Part shown: positions 6,880 through 9,044 of the stretch, in pieces
How the letters are laid out: each line of letters opens with the position of its first letter
How positions within the stretch are numbered: the first letter of the stretch is position 1
Assembly (NCBI GenBank): GCA_946482595.1
Contig: CAMLSD010000147.1
Span: 1-9,044, forward strand
Reading direction: 5' to 3'
Length of the DNA: 9,044 nucleotides
Source of the DNA: an uncultured Comamonadaceae bacterium
GTDB taxonomy: Bacteria; Pseudomonadota; Gammaproteobacteria; Burkholderiales; Burkholderiaceae
Translations under genes and position numbers: made by a program
Notes under the pieces: generated by a model
Told to the model about the DNA's origin: nothing
The model's database searches: none
What the model saw: only the letters and a program-made list of their open reading frames with translations

Positions 6880-8238
6880 ATGCTCCACACCCGCACTTGG
6901 GCGCTGGCCGCCCTGGCCAGCCTGACGCTTGCCGCCTGTGGCGGCGGTGGCGACGATGCCCCGCCGGCGCGCGCCACCATCATCACGGCCCAGGTGGCCG
7001 GCCAGGCCACGGCCGCGCAGATCGACGCCGGCACCGCCGCCTCGGGCCTGCAGGCGCTGTCCGGGCCGGCCGCCTGCGGTGTGGAGGTGCGTTACGTGCT
7101 CTACATGACGCGTGACCCGCGCGGCGAACCGGCCACGGCCTCGACCGGTGTGCTGGTGCCCTCGGGCACCGGCGCGCAGTGCAGCGGCGAGCGTCCGGTG
7201 CTGCTGTATGCACACGGCACCGACACCAACCGCGCCAAGAACATGGCCGACATCGTCAACGACGGTGAGGCCAAGCTCGTGATGGCGATGTTTGCCGCGC
7301 AGGGTTTCATCGTGGTGGCGCCCAACTACCTGGGCTATGACCGCTCCAGCCTCGACTACCACCCCTACCTGAACGCCGAGGCGCAGGCGGTCGACATGAT
7401 CGACGGGCTGCGCGCCGCACGCGCGCATCTGGCGGCCGCCAGCAGCGTGAAGCCGTCGAACAAGCTGTTCGTCTCGGGCTATTCGCAAGGCGGCCATGTG
7501 GCGATGGCCACGCACAAGGTGCTGCAGCGTGACCATGCCAGCGAGTTCACGGTGACGGCCTCGGGCCCGATGGCCGGGCCGTACAACCTGGGCAAGTTCG
7601 GCCTGGCGATCAACCGCGACCTGCAGGTCAATGCGGGGGCGGTGATCTTCACGCCGATGCTGATCACGAGCTACCAGCAGTCCTATGGCAACCTCTACAC
7701 CCGGCCTTCCGAGATGTACCAGGCACCGTACGACACCACGGCGCCCACGCTCTTCCCGAGCGCGGTGCCCGTGGCCCAGCTGGTGGCGCAGGGCAAGCTG
7801 CCGGCCGACCCGACCTTCACTGCCAAGCTGTTCGGCCCGGGCGGCCTGATCGCCGACAGTGCGCGCCTGGACTACGCCAACAACCCCGAGAACGGCTTCC
7901 GCAAGGCGATGGAGCGCAACACGCTGCTGGGCTGGACGCCGACGCGGCCCATGGCCATGTGCTCGGGCGCGAATGACCCGACGGTGTTCATCTTCAACCA
8001 GCAGGATGCGCAGGCCGACTTCGCCTCGCGGGGTGCCCTGGTGCCGGCCTTCGACCTGGAGAGCCGCGCCACGCTGCCGGCCGGCCCGGCCGGCGACCTG
8101 ATCTACGGCGGCTTCCAGCAGGCCAAGGCCGCCGCAGGCGCCAATGCCGTGGCGAGCTATCACGGCGGGCTGGTGCCCCCGTTCTGCTCGGCCCTGATCC
8201 GCGGCTTCTTCCAGCAGGTGCTGGCCAGCGGCCAGTGA
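6880..8238 (+). CDS. Secreted lipoprotein alpha/beta-hydrolase (esterase/lipase)
   Basis: The 452-residue product has a lipoprotein signal peptide with lipobox L17-A18-A19-C20 followed by a Gly run and acidic residues, a common tether in Burkholderiales. The rest is an alpha/beta-hydrolase resembling secreted lipases. LLYAHGTDTNRA is a likely oxyanion-hole strand and turn, followed by VVAPNYLGYDRSS. GYSQGG (200-205) puts the nucleophile at S202. D366 in GANDPTVF and H428 in YHGG fall in the right order to complete a Ser-Asp-His triad. A cap-like insertion lies between about 225 and 350. It probably cleaves carboxylic esters at the cell surface or in the periplasm; the substrate is unknown. 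AAGAGG at 6868-6873 supports the start. A promoter and TetR-type palindrome lie upstream, and the OmpW-family gene follows after 40 bp. Confidence 0.9.
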   Translation: MLHTRTWALAALASLTLAACGGGGDDAPPARATIITAQVAGQATAAQIDAGTAASGLQALSGPAACGVEVRYVLYMTRDPRGEPATASTGVLVPSGTGAQCSGERPVLLYAHGTDTNRAKNMADIVNDGEAKLVMAMFAAQGFIVVAPNYLGYDRSSLDYHPYLNAEAQAVDMIDGLRAARAHLAAASSVKPSNKLFVSGYSQGGHVAMATHKVLQRDHASEFTVTASGPMAGPYNLGKFGLAINRDLQVNAGAVIFTPMLITSYQQSYGNLYTRPSEMYQAPYDTTAPTLFPSAVPVAQLVAQGKLPADPTFTAKLFGPGGLIADSARLDYANNPENGFRKAMERNTLLGWTPTRPMAMCSGANDPTVFIFNQQDAQADFASRGALVPAFDLESRATLPAGPAGDLIYGGFQQAKAAAGANAVASYHGGLVPPFCSALIRGFFQQVLASGQ

Positions 8239-8278
8239 ACGCCCCCGTGGCACACCCCATACAGGCAAGGACACGACC

Positions 8279-8962
8279 ATGACCCGTCTTTCCCTCCCGG
8301 CCCTGCTGGGCGCACTGGGCCTTGTCGCCTGCGTCGGCGCCCAGGCCCAGGATCAGTCGATCTACTTCGGCGGGGCCTTCATCAAAGTGGACTCGCAATC
8401 GCCGGCACTCAAGGGGGGCGCCCCGCTGCCGCCGCCGGGCGCCAACATCGACGTCGACGATGCGCGCACCCTGGTATTCGGCTACAAGCGCTACTTCACC
8501 GACAACTGGGGCGTCGACTTCGCCCTCGGCCTGCCGCCGCGGCACAAGGTGTATGGCAAGGACTTCCTCAAGCCCTTCGGCCAGGTCGCTTCGGTCAAGC
8601 AGGTGGCCCCCACCGTGTTTGCCAACTACCGTTTCGGCCAGGCCGGCGACAAGTGGCGTCCCTTCGTGGGGGTGGGCATCAACTACACCCACTTCACCGG
8701 CGGGCGCAGCACGGCTTCGGGCGAGGCCGCCAGCGGCGGGCCGACCACGATCAAGCTCAAGGACTCGATCGGCCTGGCGGCCCAGGTGGGCATCAGCTAT
8801 GCCCTCACCAAGGAATGGTCGCTGAACGCCAGCTTTGCCATGGCCAAGGTGAAAGCCGACCAGAAGGCCACGACCACCACGCGTGAAGGCCCGATCGTGC
8901 GCACCACGACGATCGACTTCAACCCCAAGGTGTTCTGCGTCACGGTGGGCTACAACTTCTGA
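8279..8962 (+). CDS. OmpW-family outer-membrane protein
   Basis: Predicted eight-stranded outer-membrane beta-barrel (227 residues; E. coli OmpW is about 212). A Sec signal peptide ends at AQA (cleavage after A23). Alternating amphipathic strands follow, including SIYFGGAFIKV, ARTLVFGYKRYFTDNWGVDFALG, the family-typical RPFVGVGINYTHF, and a C-terminal strand ending VTVGYNF with the terminal Phe that the BAM machinery recognises. OmpW and its relative AlkL form narrow hydrophobic channels that pass small apolar molecules. AAGGA at 8267-8271, seven bases before the ATG, supports the start. It lies 40 bp after the esterase, probably in the same transcript, which suggests that it admits substrates or products of the esterase. 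That link is inferred from position only. Confidence 0.93.
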   Translation: MTRLSLPALLGALGLVACVGAQAQDQSIYFGGAFIKVDSQSPALKGGAPLPPPGANIDVDDARTLVFGYKRYFTDNWGVDFALGLPPRHKVYGKDFLKPFGQVASVKQVAPTVFANYRFGQAGDKWRPFVGVGINYTHFTGGRSTASGEAASGGPTTIKLKDSIGLAAQVGISYALTKEWSLNASFAMAKVKADQKATTTTREGPIVRTTTIDFNPKVFCVTVGYNF

Positions 8963-8975
8963 GCGCCCCCAGGGC

Positions 8976-9041
8976 CGGGCTGCGCCCAGCCCGCCCCCCG
9001 TGGGGGTCAAGGAAACTTGGGGCGGCCCGGCGTTTCCTTGA
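8976..9041 (+). terminator. Hairpin cluster after ompW, probable transcription end
   Basis: Three stems follow the ompW stop closely: CGGGCTG (8976-8982) with CAGCCCG (8987-8993) around a CGCC tetraloop; CCCCC (8995-8999) with GGGGG (9002-9006); and TCAAGGAAAC (9007-9016) with GTTTCCTTGA (9032-9041), a perfect 10-bp inverted repeat around 15 bases. None has a long U-tract, so strong folding rather than a textbook terminator is what can be seen. The last stem may belong to a dispersed repeat that continues past the window. Confidence 0.5.
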
Positions 9042-9044
9042 GAG

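Noticed and set aside
6748..8280. 510-residue frame on the - strand
   Set aside because: It lies opposite the esterase gene with its intact lipobox and catalytic triad; the translation is Gly/Arg/His-rich shadow sequence typical of high-GC DNA.
7994..9010. 338-residue frame on the - strand
   Set aside because: Antisense to the esterase end and ompW, reading through the hairpin cluster; low-complexity Arg/Gly/Pro sequence.

Overview
The window is GC-rich chromosomal DNA that reads like a betaproteobacterium of the order Burkholderiales. This is inferred from overall base composition (about 65-75% GC in most genes, judged by eye), the 'GGEPDYA' HAMP-region wording of the chemoreceptor, and hairpin-rich intergenic sequence of a kind I associate with that order. 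No rRNA, tRNA, insertion sequence, CRISPR array or phage gene is visible. Eight of the nine genes lie on the + strand; only the small lipoprotein at 3455-3967 is on the - strand.

Layout. 1-365 is a non-coding island packed with at least seven stem-loops and a 15-bp tandem repeat. 366-1859 is glycerol kinase (glpK), followed within 17 bp by a methyl-accepting chemotaxis protein (1877-3442). A convergent lipoprotein (3455-3967, - strand) carries two copies of a Cys-spaced motif. A 186-bp divergent intergenic region leads to a three-gene unit: VOC-fold protein (4154-4537), stand-alone TfoX C-terminal-domain protein (about 4539-4904) and YafY-type HTH/WYL regulator (4918-5631). An unrecognised lipoprotein of clearly lower GC follows (5804-6685). 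A 194-bp intergenic region then holds palindromes, a promoter candidate and a TetR-type operator candidate, ahead of a secreted lipoprotein esterase (6880-8238) and an OmpW-family outer-membrane protein (8279-8962). The window ends in a second hairpin cluster (8976-9041).

How the genes may work together. GlpK traps glycerol as glycerol-3-phosphate, and the adjacent receptor may link taxis to the same nutrient, although its ligand is unknown. The VOC/TfoX_C/YafY genes are nearly contiguous and probably co-transcribed, with the WYL regulator the likely controller of its own unit. The esterase and OmpW porin look like a hydrophobic-ester uptake and cleavage pair behind one repressible promoter. 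The most noteworthy items are the structured island in front of glpK, the duplicated Cys motif in the small lipoprotein, the atypical orphan lipoprotein, and the operator-esterase-OmpW unit. None can be claimed as a new system from sequence alone.
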